Positions 50,261-57,705 of a DNA stretch of 64,000 bases are shown here, one piece after another (positions within the stretch are counted from its first letter, which is position 1; every line of letters begins with the position of its first letter). Origin of the DNA: Acidobacteria bacterium Mor1 (GTDB lineage Bacteria; Acidobacteriota; Polarisedimenticolia; Polarisedimenticolales; Polarisedimenticolaceae). Location: the NCBI GenBank assembly GCA_001664505.1, contig CP011806.1, forward strand, positions 3,758,814 through 3,822,813, written 5' to 3'. The notes under the pieces were generated by a model that saw only the letters and a program-made list of their open reading frames with translations, was not told where the DNA came from and ran no database searches. The translations under genes and the position numbers were made by a program.

Positions 50261-50890
50261 TCACCCGGACACTTCGGCAGGCGGCAGGCCCAACAGGGCA
50301 AGCGCCACCAGGGAGTCTCCTGAAACGCCCTCTTCCCGCTCGAGCTGATCGACCAGCGCGTCCTCCAACCCCTCCGGGTCCGGTTCGACCCGCAGCGCTT
50401 CGGTTTCCTCGGAGCTGCAGGGCGTGAAGCAGTGGCGGCAGGCTGGGAGGGGTTCGTCGCCGACCCGGGTCGGTGGGCCGAAGGTGCGGCAGGTCCAGGG
50501 GCGGTGGGCGTAGACGGTGCAGCGGCCGCTTTCGGGATCGAGAGCGGGGCAGGGCAGCGTTTGGTGGGCGTCGCAGAAATCCTGAACGTCCAGATTGTCG
50601 TCGCTCAACAGCCCGGTTTCGACATCGCCGGGGAACTCCCCGCGCAGCCGCTCGACCGCTTGCCGAGCGCGGTCAACCACGGCGGCGGCGCGCTCCGGAT
50701 CCTCGCGTTGCAACTCACGCAGCCCCGCCTGCAGGCGCCGGGCGTCGAGCAGGTTGATCGGGAACGGTCCCATGCAGCAGTCGGTGCGGCCGGGCCCGCA
50801 GCCCCAGCGTTCGCCGGCGCGGCGGGCGGCCTCGTCCATCGCCGCGTCGATGGTGGCCAGAAGTTTGCGGTCGTGATCGAGAACGCTCAT
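50261..50890 (-). CDS. YkgJ-family cysteine cluster protein
   Basis: 209 residues. Cys residues appear in the zinc/iron-chelating YkgJ (PF03692) pattern: GCGPGRTDCCMGPFPI, LPCPALDPESGRCTVYAHRP, WTCRTFGPPTRVG and ACRHCFTPC. The family binds a metal cluster with unknown function. The N-terminal helix and an acidic C-terminal stretch flank the cluster region. It is divergent, 88 bases away, from the membrane protein gene at 50979 and downstream of nothing on its strand, so it is probably transcribed alone. Confidence 0.88.
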   Translation of the reverse strand: MSVLDHDRKLLATIDAAMDEAARRAGERWGCGPGRTDCCMGPFPINLLDARRLQAGLRELQREDPERAAAVVDRARQAVERLRGEFPGDVETGLLSDDNLDVQDFCDAHQTLPCPALDPESGRCTVYAHRPWTCRTFGPPTRVGDEPLPACRHCFTPCSSEETEALRVEPDPEGLEDALVDQLEREEGVSGDSLVALALLGLPPAEVSG

Positions 50891-50939
50891 GAGGCGGTCA
50901 CTATACCTCTGGGGGCAGGTGGTTTCGCCGTCTCGCCGG

Positions 50940-50969
50940 TTGTCGCTGTCGTCAGCTTGTGGCTACACT
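50940..50969 (+). promoter_or_regulatory. Candidate promoter of the membrane protein gene
   Basis: TTGTCG (50940-50945), an 18-base spacer and TACACT (50964-50969), nine bases before the ATG at 50979. The leader would be two or three bases long, another near-leaderless layout, and no ribosome site is visible. Confidence 0.4.
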
Positions 50970-50978
50970 CGGCCGGTA

Positions 50979-51641
50979 ATGGACGAGCCGCGGAACAGCT
51001 TCTACTGGCCGGTCTACGCCGACGCGACCTTCGCCGGCCTGGCGGTACTGATCCCGATACCGCTGCTGGACATGCTGCTGGAGTGGATCTTTCGCAACCG
51101 GATGCCCGCCGCCATCGCCGGCAGCCGGGGCAAGCCGCTGGACCGCCGGATCATCCGCGAACTCAACCGGGTCGAGTGGACGCTGGCCGGCTGCCTGCTG
51201 TTACCGCTGAAACTGGTGCTGGTCTTCCTCAAGCGCCTCTACCGCACCATCCTCTACTTTCTGACGATCAAGGACGCGACCGACAAGCTGAGCCTCTACT
51301 GGCATCGGGCGTTCCTGATCGATCACGCGTTGCGCCGCGGCGACCTGATCGAACTGGACCGCTGTCACGCCTCGGCCCGCACGATTCAGCGCCTGCTGGA
51401 AGAGACCCGGACCAGCCCCGTCAACCAGCTCGCGGGTCACGTGGTCTCCGGCGCACACCACGTGCTGCGCGCGGCGTTCCGCCGGCTGCGGCGGGGGACC
51501 GAAGACGAGGTAAGCCAGGCGGCTAACGAGCAGATGGGCCGGGGCTGGACCGACCTCCGCGGCTACTTCGACGACCTGGCGGTGAAGTACGACGAGTTAC
51601 TGCGGGAAGTTCGCGTCATGAAGCGACCGGGCCAGCAGTAG
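50979..51641 (+). CDS. Uncharacterised membrane protein
   Basis: 220 residues. Two hydrophobic segments (ATFAGLAVLIPIPLLDMLLE; TLAGCLLLPLKLVLVFLKRL) lie in the first 90 residues, and a helical soluble part follows (DKLSLYWHRAFLIDHALRRG, DLIELDRCHASARTIQRLLE, GRGWTDLRGYFDDLAVKYDE). I do not recognise a family. Its start is placed at the ATG at 50979, where the conserved-looking chain begins. Its last 45 bases overlap the 3' end of the convergent lytic transglycosylase gene. Confidence 0.7.
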   Translation: MDEPRNSFYWPVYADATFAGLAVLIPIPLLDMLLEWIFRNRMPAAIAGSRGKPLDRRIIRELNRVEWTLAGCLLLPLKLVLVFLKRLYRTILYFLTIKDATDKLSLYWHRAFLIDHALRRGDLIELDRCHASARTIQRLLEETRTSPVNQLAGHVVSGAHHVLRAAFRRLRRGTEDEVSQAANEQMGRGWTDLRGYFDDLAVKYDELLREVRVMKRPGQQ

Positions 51642-52886
51642 CGGCTCCGCATCGTCGACACACTGGGATACGTAGCGGCTCACCAGATGAGCCGGGATCT
51701 CCAGCTCCTGGCCGGCGTCGACCCGTTTGATCCCGCTGCGCCGCGGGTTGAGATTGCGCAGCGTGCGATACCACCCGTTGCGATAGCCCGAATGGCCCAG
51801 GCAGATGGTCAGCTCGCCCAGGGCCATCTCGTCGACGAGTTCGATGGTGGTGGCGCCGTTCTCGAAGCTGGGGAAATCCAGCCCGTACTCCTGCTCGTGG
51901 AGAAAGAGCCACGCCGCGGCCAGCACCTTGGGCACGTAGTCCCGAGTCTCCTTGGGCAGCGCGCCGTACATCGCGGGATCCCAGAACTCGACCCCCTTGA
52001 GTTTGCGGTCCAGCCGGCGCACCCGGGTCTCCCCGGCGTTGTAGGCGGCGAGCACCTTCTCCAGGTCGTCGTTGAGTAGCTGAAACTGATCGTTGAGGTA
52101 GGCCACGCTGGCCCGGGTCGCGGCTTCGGGGTCGTAGCGCATGTCGAAGCCGTCGACGTAGTGCAGGCCGTAGCGATGACCGGTCTGACGCATGAACTGC
52201 ATCGGGCCCGCCGCACCGGCGCGTGAGTACGCGTGGACCTTGGCGCCTGTCTCGGTGGCCATCACGGCGAACAGCAGCGCCTCGGGCAGGTTGGCTTCTT
52301 CGTAGATCGGTGCGATCCGGCGGCGCAGGAACTGGTAGTTCTCGTAGGCGTCCATCAGGCCGGGACGATCCCAGGTCAGCCAGTCGTACATCGCGGCCTT
52401 GACCGGTCCGTTGGGTTCGATCAGTTCGCGCAGGTCGGTGCCCTTGAGCAGGTTCACCGCCCGGCCGATCTGGGGCATGGCATCGACCATCTGCGACGAG
52501 GCCTCTTCGGATCTCGCCGCCTCGGCCTGGCGCCTCCGGCGCTCCGGCGTGCGCAACGCCGCGCTGCGTTGGCGGTAGACACGGCCCAGGGCGTTGGTGA
52601 ACAGCTCCATGTCGCAGCCCCGGGTCTGGGCGCAGGTCTCGGCCAGCACCCGCATCCGTTCCGACGAGGCGGTCAGCAGGTTCTCGCCGAGGACCCGGTC
52701 GCCGTCGACCAGCAGCTCGATGGCGCTCTCGAAGTCCCGCCGGCACTCCTCGATCTTGCCGTGGAGCGTCTCGAGGTTTGCCGGGACCCGATCGCGGGTG
52801 GCCGAGGGTTGCGGGAAGCAACCCGGCGTCGCGATGAGCGCCGCGAGGACAAGTGCACAACCGGACAGGCGGACGAAGGATCTCAT
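51597..52886 (-). CDS. Membrane-bound lytic transglycosylase-type lipoprotein (SLT domain)
   Basis: 429 residues. Lipobox ATPGC (Cys23) after MRSFVRLSGCALVLAALI. A helical region fills about 35-180. The SLT domain is at about 200-310: NLPEALLFAVMATETGAKVH with catalytic Glu, AYSRAGAAGPMQFMRQTGHR, DPEAATRASVAYLNDQFQLL and VLAAYNAGETRVRRLDRKLK, with KETRDYVPKVLAAAWL. It cuts murein glycan strands to 1,6-anhydro ends at the outer membrane. No LysM repeat is seen. GGAGAGC precedes the ATG. Confidence 0.9.
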   Translation of the reverse strand: MRSFVRLSGCALVLAALIATPGCFPQPSATRDRVPANLETLHGKIEECRRDFESAIELLVDGDRVLGENLLTASSERMRVLAETCAQTRGCDMELFTNALGRVYRQRSAALRTPERRRRQAEAARSEEASSQMVDAMPQIGRAVNLLKGTDLRELIEPNGPVKAAMYDWLTWDRPGLMDAYENYQFLRRRIAPIYEEANLPEALLFAVMATETGAKVHAYSRAGAAGPMQFMRQTGHRYGLHYVDGFDMRYDPEAATRASVAYLNDQFQLLNDDLEKVLAAYNAGETRVRRLDRKLKGVEFWDPAMYGALPKETRDYVPKVLAAAWLFLHEQEYGLDFPSFENGATTIELVDEMALGELTICLGHSGYRNGWYRTLRNLNPRRSGIKRVDAGQELEIPAHLVSRYVSQCVDDAEPLLLARSLHDANFPQ

Positions 52887-53090
52887 GGGAGCTCTCCCGA
52901 GCGGCCGCCTCTTGCAGACGGCCTTCCCGCCGAAATCTAGGCGCCGGTCCGGGGCGAAGGCAAAGCTTACGAAAGCGGTGAGCGGTCATTCGAATTCGTT
53001 ACCGGCGATTGGCGGTTGGGCGAACGCATGCGGCAAAGCGCGGAACGGGTCTTGCTGAAGTCCTGCCTGTCTCCTCGGAGGGAGGAATCC

Positions 53091-54542
53091 GTGATTTCGA
53101 TGCATTCAATGCCCGACGTACCCGTTGGCGCCTCTGCATGGGCCGAAGGCTGGACCCGTGTGCTGAGTTTCCAGCAGCAGCTCGTCGGCGGGTTGTTCGA
53201 ACCCGGCGGTGTGGCGACGGCGGTCAAGGTCGTGTTGCTTCTGCTGCCGGTGCTGCTGTTCAGCGTGGCCGCCTGGACCAGCGCGCTTACCCTGGTGACG
53301 GTGCCTTTCCGCGGTGACCGCCGCACGGTACTGGTCGCGATGCTCGCCGGATGGTGGGATGCGGCCCGGGCGGTGTGGAACTACCAGATCGCCATGCTGC
53401 GCTTCGTCGTCGTCGGTGCGCTGGGGTTGTTGGTTACCGCGCGGCTTGCCGCCAGCCTGGCCATGGAGCTGTTGCGCCAGCTTTTGATCACCCCGCTCCG
53501 CATCTCCACCACCCTCGGCCGCAGCTACTTCGGGGGTGGGCTGCCCTGGTTGGCGGCAGCGCTGCTGTCGTCCTGGGCGCTGATGGAGTCCGCGGTCTTC
53601 ACCCACCTGCTGTACCCGTCGGTCTCGAAACTGCTCGAAGACGGCGTCGGCGTGCAGGCGCCCCTGGGAACCGGGCCGCTGTTGTTCGCGGCGTTGACCG
53701 TGGCGATCCACGGCAGCTTCGCAGCCCTTCACGGCTTCCGTCGCGCGGTGAGCGCTCGCCGGCCGCTGGGCCTGTTGCGTAGCGGCATGATGACCGGACT
53801 GATCGCCTGCTTCGAGATCTTCTGCGTCTACGGCATTCTCGCGGCCCTGGCCGAACCGGTGCTGAGCCGCCGTTTCGCGCTGCATCCCGGACCGTGGACC
53901 GGCCTGCTGCTGGTGGCCTTCGTCTGGGCGGCGGTGCGCGGCACCGGCTGGGCTCTGTTCGGGCGCCACGGTGCCGAAGCCTGGTCGGCGCTGCTTGCCC
54001 GCCGGCGCATCGAGGCCCCTCGAGAAGTGGAGGCTCCGTCGACGACCGCCCGCGACTGGGCCTCGGCGGGGCGCGTCGCCCGGGACGAGCTGGCCTGGCT
54101 GCGCCGCCACGCCCGCGCCGAGTTGATCACCTTGACCGTGCCGGTCACCGGACTCGCCGCGGCGGCCCTCAACTTCGCCCTGGTGCCGGTGCTGGGACGC
54201 CCCTGGTTCCGCCTGCCCCTGGATTCTCTGGGGGACGTACAGGACGGACAGGCGATCCTGGCTGAACTGGAACGCACGGTCACGGCGTCGTTCGAAGAAC
54301 CACGCAGGGAACTCGACGTCGAACCTGAAGCCGTCGCTGAAGCGGACTCTCCGGCCGAGGCCGACACCCGGCCGAACGCAGAAATCCAGGTCACCGACGC
54401 TACGGAGCCGATGGCTTCCGACGAGGAGTCGGCCGCCGCCGACGAGGCGGCGCGAGCGGAGGTCCTCACCGGACCCGAGCAACCGGGGACCGGCTGGCCG
54501 TTCCCCCGAGAGGTGCGTCATGCACGACCTGAAGCTGGTTGA
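53091..54542 (+). CDS. Multi-pass membrane protein with acidic C-terminal tail, unknown function
   Basis: 483 residues from the GTG at 53091 (GGAGGGAGG upstream). About six membrane helices: VVLLLLPVLLFSVAAWTSAL, IAMLRFVVVGALGLLVTARL, LLFAALTVAIHGSFAAL, MTGLIACFEIFCVYGILAAL, and a further pair later. After TVPVTGLAAAALNFALVPVL a 110-residue tail follows that is rich in Asp, Glu and Ala (from about 410 to the end) and probably cytoplasmic. I recognise no family. Its stop codon lies 23 bases inside the adenylate-forming-like gene at 54520. Confidence 0.68.
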   Translation: MISMHSMPDVPVGASAWAEGWTRVLSFQQQLVGGLFEPGGVATAVKVVLLLLPVLLFSVAAWTSALTLVTVPFRGDRRTVLVAMLAGWWDAARAVWNYQIAMLRFVVVGALGLLVTARLAASLAMELLRQLLITPLRISTTLGRSYFGGGLPWLAAALLSSWALMESAVFTHLLYPSVSKLLEDGVGVQAPLGTGPLLFAALTVAIHGSFAALHGFRRAVSARRPLGLLRSGMMTGLIACFEIFCVYGILAALAEPVLSRRFALHPGPWTGLLLVAFVWAAVRGTGWALFGRHGAEAWSALLARRRIEAPREVEAPSTTARDWASAGRVARDELAWLRRHARAELITLTVPVTGLAAAALNFALVPVLGRPWFRLPLDSLGDVQDGQAILAELERTVTASFEEPRRELDVEPEAVAEADSPAEADTRPNAEIQVTDATEPMASDEESAAADEAARAEVLTGPEQPGTGWPFPREVRHARPEAG

Positions 54543-55515
54543 GCCCTGCCAGATTCGCGCGCGCCAGGAGCGGGCCTTCGCCGAACTGATGCGCCGGGTG
54601 CTGGAGACCAACGGGTTCTATCGCGAGAAGTACGATCGTGCCGACGTGCCGCTACAACGCCAGGTCGGGATTAGCGACCTGACGCAGCTGCCGTTCACCA
54701 CCATCGACGAGTTGACCCGAGACCTCACGGAGAACGGGCCCGACGGCACCAACCTGACCCATCCGCGGACCCGCTACATTCGGCGCTACCGTGCCGCCGA
54801 GGGAGCGGCCGTCGCCTGTTCCTTCGATACGGCCGAGAGCTCGGCCTGGTGGGTCGATTGCTGGTCGTCGGCGATCGAGGCCGCCGCGATCGAGCGCGGG
54901 CACCGGGTCTATCTCCCATTGTCCACCGCCGGTCTCGCCGCCTGGGCCGCTCAGGAGGCGGTCCAGCAGTCGGGCGGCCTGGTGGAGGTCGCCGTCGACC
55001 GATCCGCCGAGGAACATGTCCGGGCGATGGTGTCCAGCGGCACCGACGTGTTGATCGCCGATCTCGAGCGGGTCGAAGCGATGATCGAGGCGTCCCGCGG
55101 GATGGGCCTCGAGATCGAGGCGATGCCCTCCAAGGTGCTCGTTCACGGTCTCCCCGTGGGGATCTCGCTGGGTGCGCCGCTACGCCGCCGCTTCAAGCGC
55201 TGGCAGTCCGCCTGCTTCCCGGTGGCGTTGGACCACCACATCGGCGCCTGGGCCCACGGTTGTGGGCGCAGCACCGGAATGCACCTGCAGGAAGCGGAGT
55301 TCATCTTCGAGGTGATCGACCCCGGAGACGGTTCGGCTGCCGAGCCGGACAAGAACGGCGCCCAGCGTGGCGAACTGGTGGTGACCAACCTGGGACGGCC
55401 GGGCAATCCGGTGATTCGCCTGCGCACCGGCGTTCGGGTCGTCGTCGGCCGCGAGGCCTGCCGTTGCGGCGCCGTGACCCGGCGGCTGGAAGCCTGGTCC
55501 GGAGAGGATGGCTAG
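54520..55515 (+). CDS. Shortened phenylacetate-CoA-ligase-like (PaaK-type) protein without an intact P-loop
   Basis: 331 residues against about 430 for PaaK. The N-terminal helix LETNGFYREKYDRADVPLQR and LTQLPFTTIDELTRDLTENG match PaaK. The end GELVVTNLGRPGNPVIRLRT, EACRCGAVTRRLEAW has the PaaK closing strand with the Cys pair. The P-loop position reads RRYRAAEGAAVACSFDTAES, so the usual SSGTTG-type motif is missing, and adenylation of a carboxylate is doubtful. The C-terminal subdomain is short. It overlaps the membrane gene by 23 bases and is likely co-translated with it. Role unknown. Confidence 0.65.
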   Translation: MHDLKLVEPCQIRARQERAFAELMRRVLETNGFYREKYDRADVPLQRQVGISDLTQLPFTTIDELTRDLTENGPDGTNLTHPRTRYIRRYRAAEGAAVACSFDTAESSAWWVDCWSSAIEAAAIERGHRVYLPLSTAGLAAWAAQEAVQQSGGLVEVAVDRSAEEHVRAMVSSGTDVLIADLERVEAMIEASRGMGLEIEAMPSKVLVHGLPVGISLGAPLRRRFKRWQSACFPVALDHHIGAWAHGCGRSTGMHLQEAEFIFEVIDPGDGSAAEPDKNGAQRGELVVTNLGRPGNPVIRLRTGVRVVVGREACRCGAVTRRLEAWSGEDG

Positions 55516-55537
55516 CGTCCCGCACGGGACACCAGAA

Positions 55538-56392
55538 CTACTCCACCACCACCAGCCGGCCGAGCATGCTCGACATCTCTACCGAGATCGTCGGACCATC
55601 CCGTTCGTTCTGCTGGACGAGTCCGGGCCTGGAGGGGACGCCGGTAACCCGCACCCCTTCGGGCAACCAGATCGCTCCTCCGGAAAACCCTGCGTCCAGT
55701 TCGATGCTCGCGTCGCGGACCCACGCTCCGCGCAGGTCCAGGTCGAGCACGCCGAGATCCTGGCTCAGCGTGACCCTCCGCGGACTGGCGTGTCCCAGTC
55801 CCGAAAGATCCAGCGAGCCCTTCTTGCCGAGGATCGTCAGGCTCTCCAACGGAGCCGCCGCCGGTTCGGCCAGGGACACCTTGATCCCGCCGTCCTTCAG
55901 TTCGACGTCGACGTTGCGTGCCCGCAGCCCACCCAGTTCCAGCGCCACGATGCCCTTGTCGATGTCTCCCGCCAGATCGAAGACCACCTCGGGAGGAACC
56001 CGCAGCCGCAGCACCGCCATGGTCTCGCTCAGCTTGGCCCGGAACAGCGCCCAGGTTCTGGAGCCGGCAGGCACCAGCGAGACCCGTACGACTTCGAGCG
56101 GCCCTTCCTGCCGGCTATCCCGCTCGTAGCGGTAGAGCGCCGGATCGAAGTGTGCTTCGACCTCCAGGGCCTCTCCCTCGCCGGCGGGCAGCAGCACCAG
56201 CTGGGCGATCGCCAGCTCCACTTCCAGACGCACGGTCTCCGCTGCGCCGGCCAGGGCGACCGGCTCCGCGCGGTTCTCCGGTTTCGCGTTGCGCCCCTCG
56301 CGCACCGCGAGGAACGAGGCCAGGGCGGCAACCAGGATCACCAGCACCAGCACACCGAGCCCGATCAAGCATCCCGACCGTCTCTTGCTCAT
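55538..56392 (-). CDS. Single-pass membrane protein with beta-rich extracytoplasmic domain
   Basis: 284 residues. A basic start and one membrane helix (CLIGLGVLVLVILVAALASF) precede a beta-rich domain with repeated strands (AETVRLEVELAIAQLVLLPA, LRLRVPPEVVFDLAGDIDKG, LESLTILGKKGSLDLSGLGH). This resembles DUF4097-type adhesin-like beta-helix proteins, but no certain family is evident. Its ATG overlaps the stop of the alpha/beta hydrolase gene (ATGA, 56389-56392), so the two are translated together. The role is unknown. Confidence 0.65.
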   Translation of the reverse strand: MSKRRSGCLIGLGVLVLVILVAALASFLAVREGRNAKPENRAEPVALAGAAETVRLEVELAIAQLVLLPAGEGEALEVEAHFDPALYRYERDSRQEGPLEVVRVSLVPAGSRTWALFRAKLSETMAVLRLRVPPEVVFDLAGDIDKGIVALELGGLRARNVDVELKDGGIKVSLAEPAAAPLESLTILGKKGSLDLSGLGHASPRRVTLSQDLGVLDLDLRGAWVRDASIELDAGFSGGAIWLPEGVRVTGVPSRPGLVQQNERDGPTISVEMSSMLGRLVVVE

Positions 56393-57282
56393 CGCACCGC
56401 CGCGGCGTCGATCTGTTCGAGGATCGCCGCCGACACTCGCTGCGGAGCTTCCACCTGCGGGTAGTGACCGATGCCCGCAAGTTCGACCACGTCGGCCCGG
56501 GGCACGAGTTCACGGAACGCCGTGACCACGTGGCCGCCGGAGATCGGGTCTTCGGGCCCGTTGACCAGCCGCAGCGGCACGCCGGGCCGCCGCAGCACCC
56601 CGACCCAGCGGGCTTCCTGTTCCTTCCGCTCGCGCATGTAGCGGATCAGGCGATGGAATACCCGCCGGCCCCCGTTGTATTCGATCAGGGCCCAGAAATC
56701 GTCCAGCTCCTGCTCGGTCGGCCGGGTATCGGCGCCGAAGATGTCGTCGAAGCTGCGGCGCAGGGTGCCCTTGTTCACCAGGCGCCCGATCAGGAAGCCG
56801 ACCGGCGACATCAACAGCTTCTGTACAAGCAGCGGGCGGTGGCTGCCGGGGATGATCCCGCCGTTGAGCAGGCAGCAGGTTTCGATCCTCGCCGCGGCGT
56901 CGCCGTCGACCCGGTCGTCGATCTGGTCGACGACCTGCCGGGCCAGCAGCTCCTGGGCCACGCTGTCGCCGTAGTCGTGAGCCACCAGGTGGTATCGCTC
57001 CACCCCGAGTTCAGCCAGGAGCGATTCGATCAGCGTCGCCTGGTCCAGCAGGCTGTAGGGGTAGTCCGGAGGCTTGGCCGAAAAGCCGAAGCCGATCATG
57101 TCCGGCGCGATCACGTCGAACCGTGCCGTCAACGCGTCCCAGATCCGGTACCAGTCCCAGGAGGCGGTGGGGAAGCCGTGGATCAGCAACAGCGGCGTAC
57201 CCCGCCCCTCACGGCGGTAGAAGATCCGGTGACCCCGGTAGTCGAAGTCGAGCCCGGCGGCCTGCCACTGGGCGAGGGTCAC
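56389..57282 (-). CDS. Alpha/beta hydrolase (haloalkane dehalogenase/epoxide hydrolase-like)
   Basis: 297 residues from the GTG at 57282. TPLLLIHGFPTASWDWYRIW carries the HG oxyanion turn, FDVIAPDMIGFGFSAKPPDY and YHLVAHDYGDSVAQELLARQ the nucleophile elbow with Asp in H-D-x-G-D. HYPQVEAPQR near the end supplies the His. The Asp nucleophile is the dehalogenase/epoxide hydrolase type. The frame is open for another 115 codons upstream, but that part reads across the YjbR gene and is basic nonsense, so I reject it. It follows the YjbR-like gene by 7 bases. Confidence 0.88.
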   Translation of the reverse strand: MTLAQWQAAGLDFDYRGHRIFYRREGRGTPLLLIHGFPTASWDWYRIWDALTARFDVIAPDMIGFGFSAKPPDYPYSLLDQATLIESLLAELGVERYHLVAHDYGDSVAQELLARQVVDQIDDRVDGDAAARIETCCLLNGGIIPGSHRPLLVQKLLMSPVGFLIGRLVNKGTLRRSFDDIFGADTRPTEQELDDFWALIEYNGGRRVFHRLIRYMRERKEQEARWVGVLRRPGVPLRLVNGPEDPISGGHVVTAFRELVPRADVVELAGIGHYPQVEAPQRVSAAILEQIDAAAVR

Positions 57283-57289
57283 CGGGCCG

Positions 57290-57691
57290 TCACTTCTTGG
57301 GCGCGATGCGTTTCTTGGCCGCGGCCTTCGTCTTCGGCGCAGCCTTCGGCTTCGCCGCCGCTCCGCCGGCGGCCAGGCCGTAGCTCTCGTCGAGCCAGGC
57401 CTTCCACAGTTTGGCCGGCATCGGTTCGTCGGCGCTGAAGCGGGCGGTGACCCAGCTGTTCTTGCCCACCTCGAAACGGTCGGGCTGTTCCTCGGCAAGC
57501 CGGGACGCCTCGGGGATCGACGCCTCGAGCTTGAACATCGCCTTGAAGCGGCCCCCCTGGGGCCCGGCGAACAGGAACGCTTTCTTCCTGGCCTTGAACG
57601 AACTCTGGGTGCAGGCGGTCCCGGCATCCACGTCGGGATATTCGCTGGCCACGAGGCGCATGGCCTCGGTCGGGTCCTTCTCGCCGGACAT
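57290..57691 (-). CDS. MmcQ/YjbR-family protein with Lys/Ala/Pro-rich tail
   Basis: 133 residues. MRLVASEYPDVDAGTACTQS opens a YjbR-like alpha/beta domain (SFKARKKAFLFAGPQGGRFK, AMFKLEASIPEASRLAEEQP, KNSWVTARFSADEPMPAKLW). A 25-residue tail of KPKAAPKTKAAAKKRIAPKK type follows, like histone H1 or DNA-binding tails in GC-rich bacteria. YjbR proteins are small nucleic-acid or protein binders of unclear role. GGAGG precedes the ATG. It is the first gene of a three-gene operon with the hydrolase and the beta-rich membrane protein. Confidence 0.78.
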   Translation of the reverse strand: MSGEKDPTEAMRLVASEYPDVDAGTACTQSSFKARKKAFLFAGPQGGRFKAMFKLEASIPEASRLAEEQPDRFEVGKNSWVTARFSADEPMPAKLWKAWLDESYGLAAGGAAAKPKAAPKTKAAAKKRIAPKK

Positions 57692-57705
57692 CGCGGTCCT
57701 CCGAC

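Noticed and set aside
57283..57627. Upstream extension of the alpha/beta hydrolase frame
   Set aside because: It overlaps the YjbR-like gene in another frame and encodes low-complexity Arg/Pro/Ser sequence; the hydrolase fold begins after the GTG at 57282.
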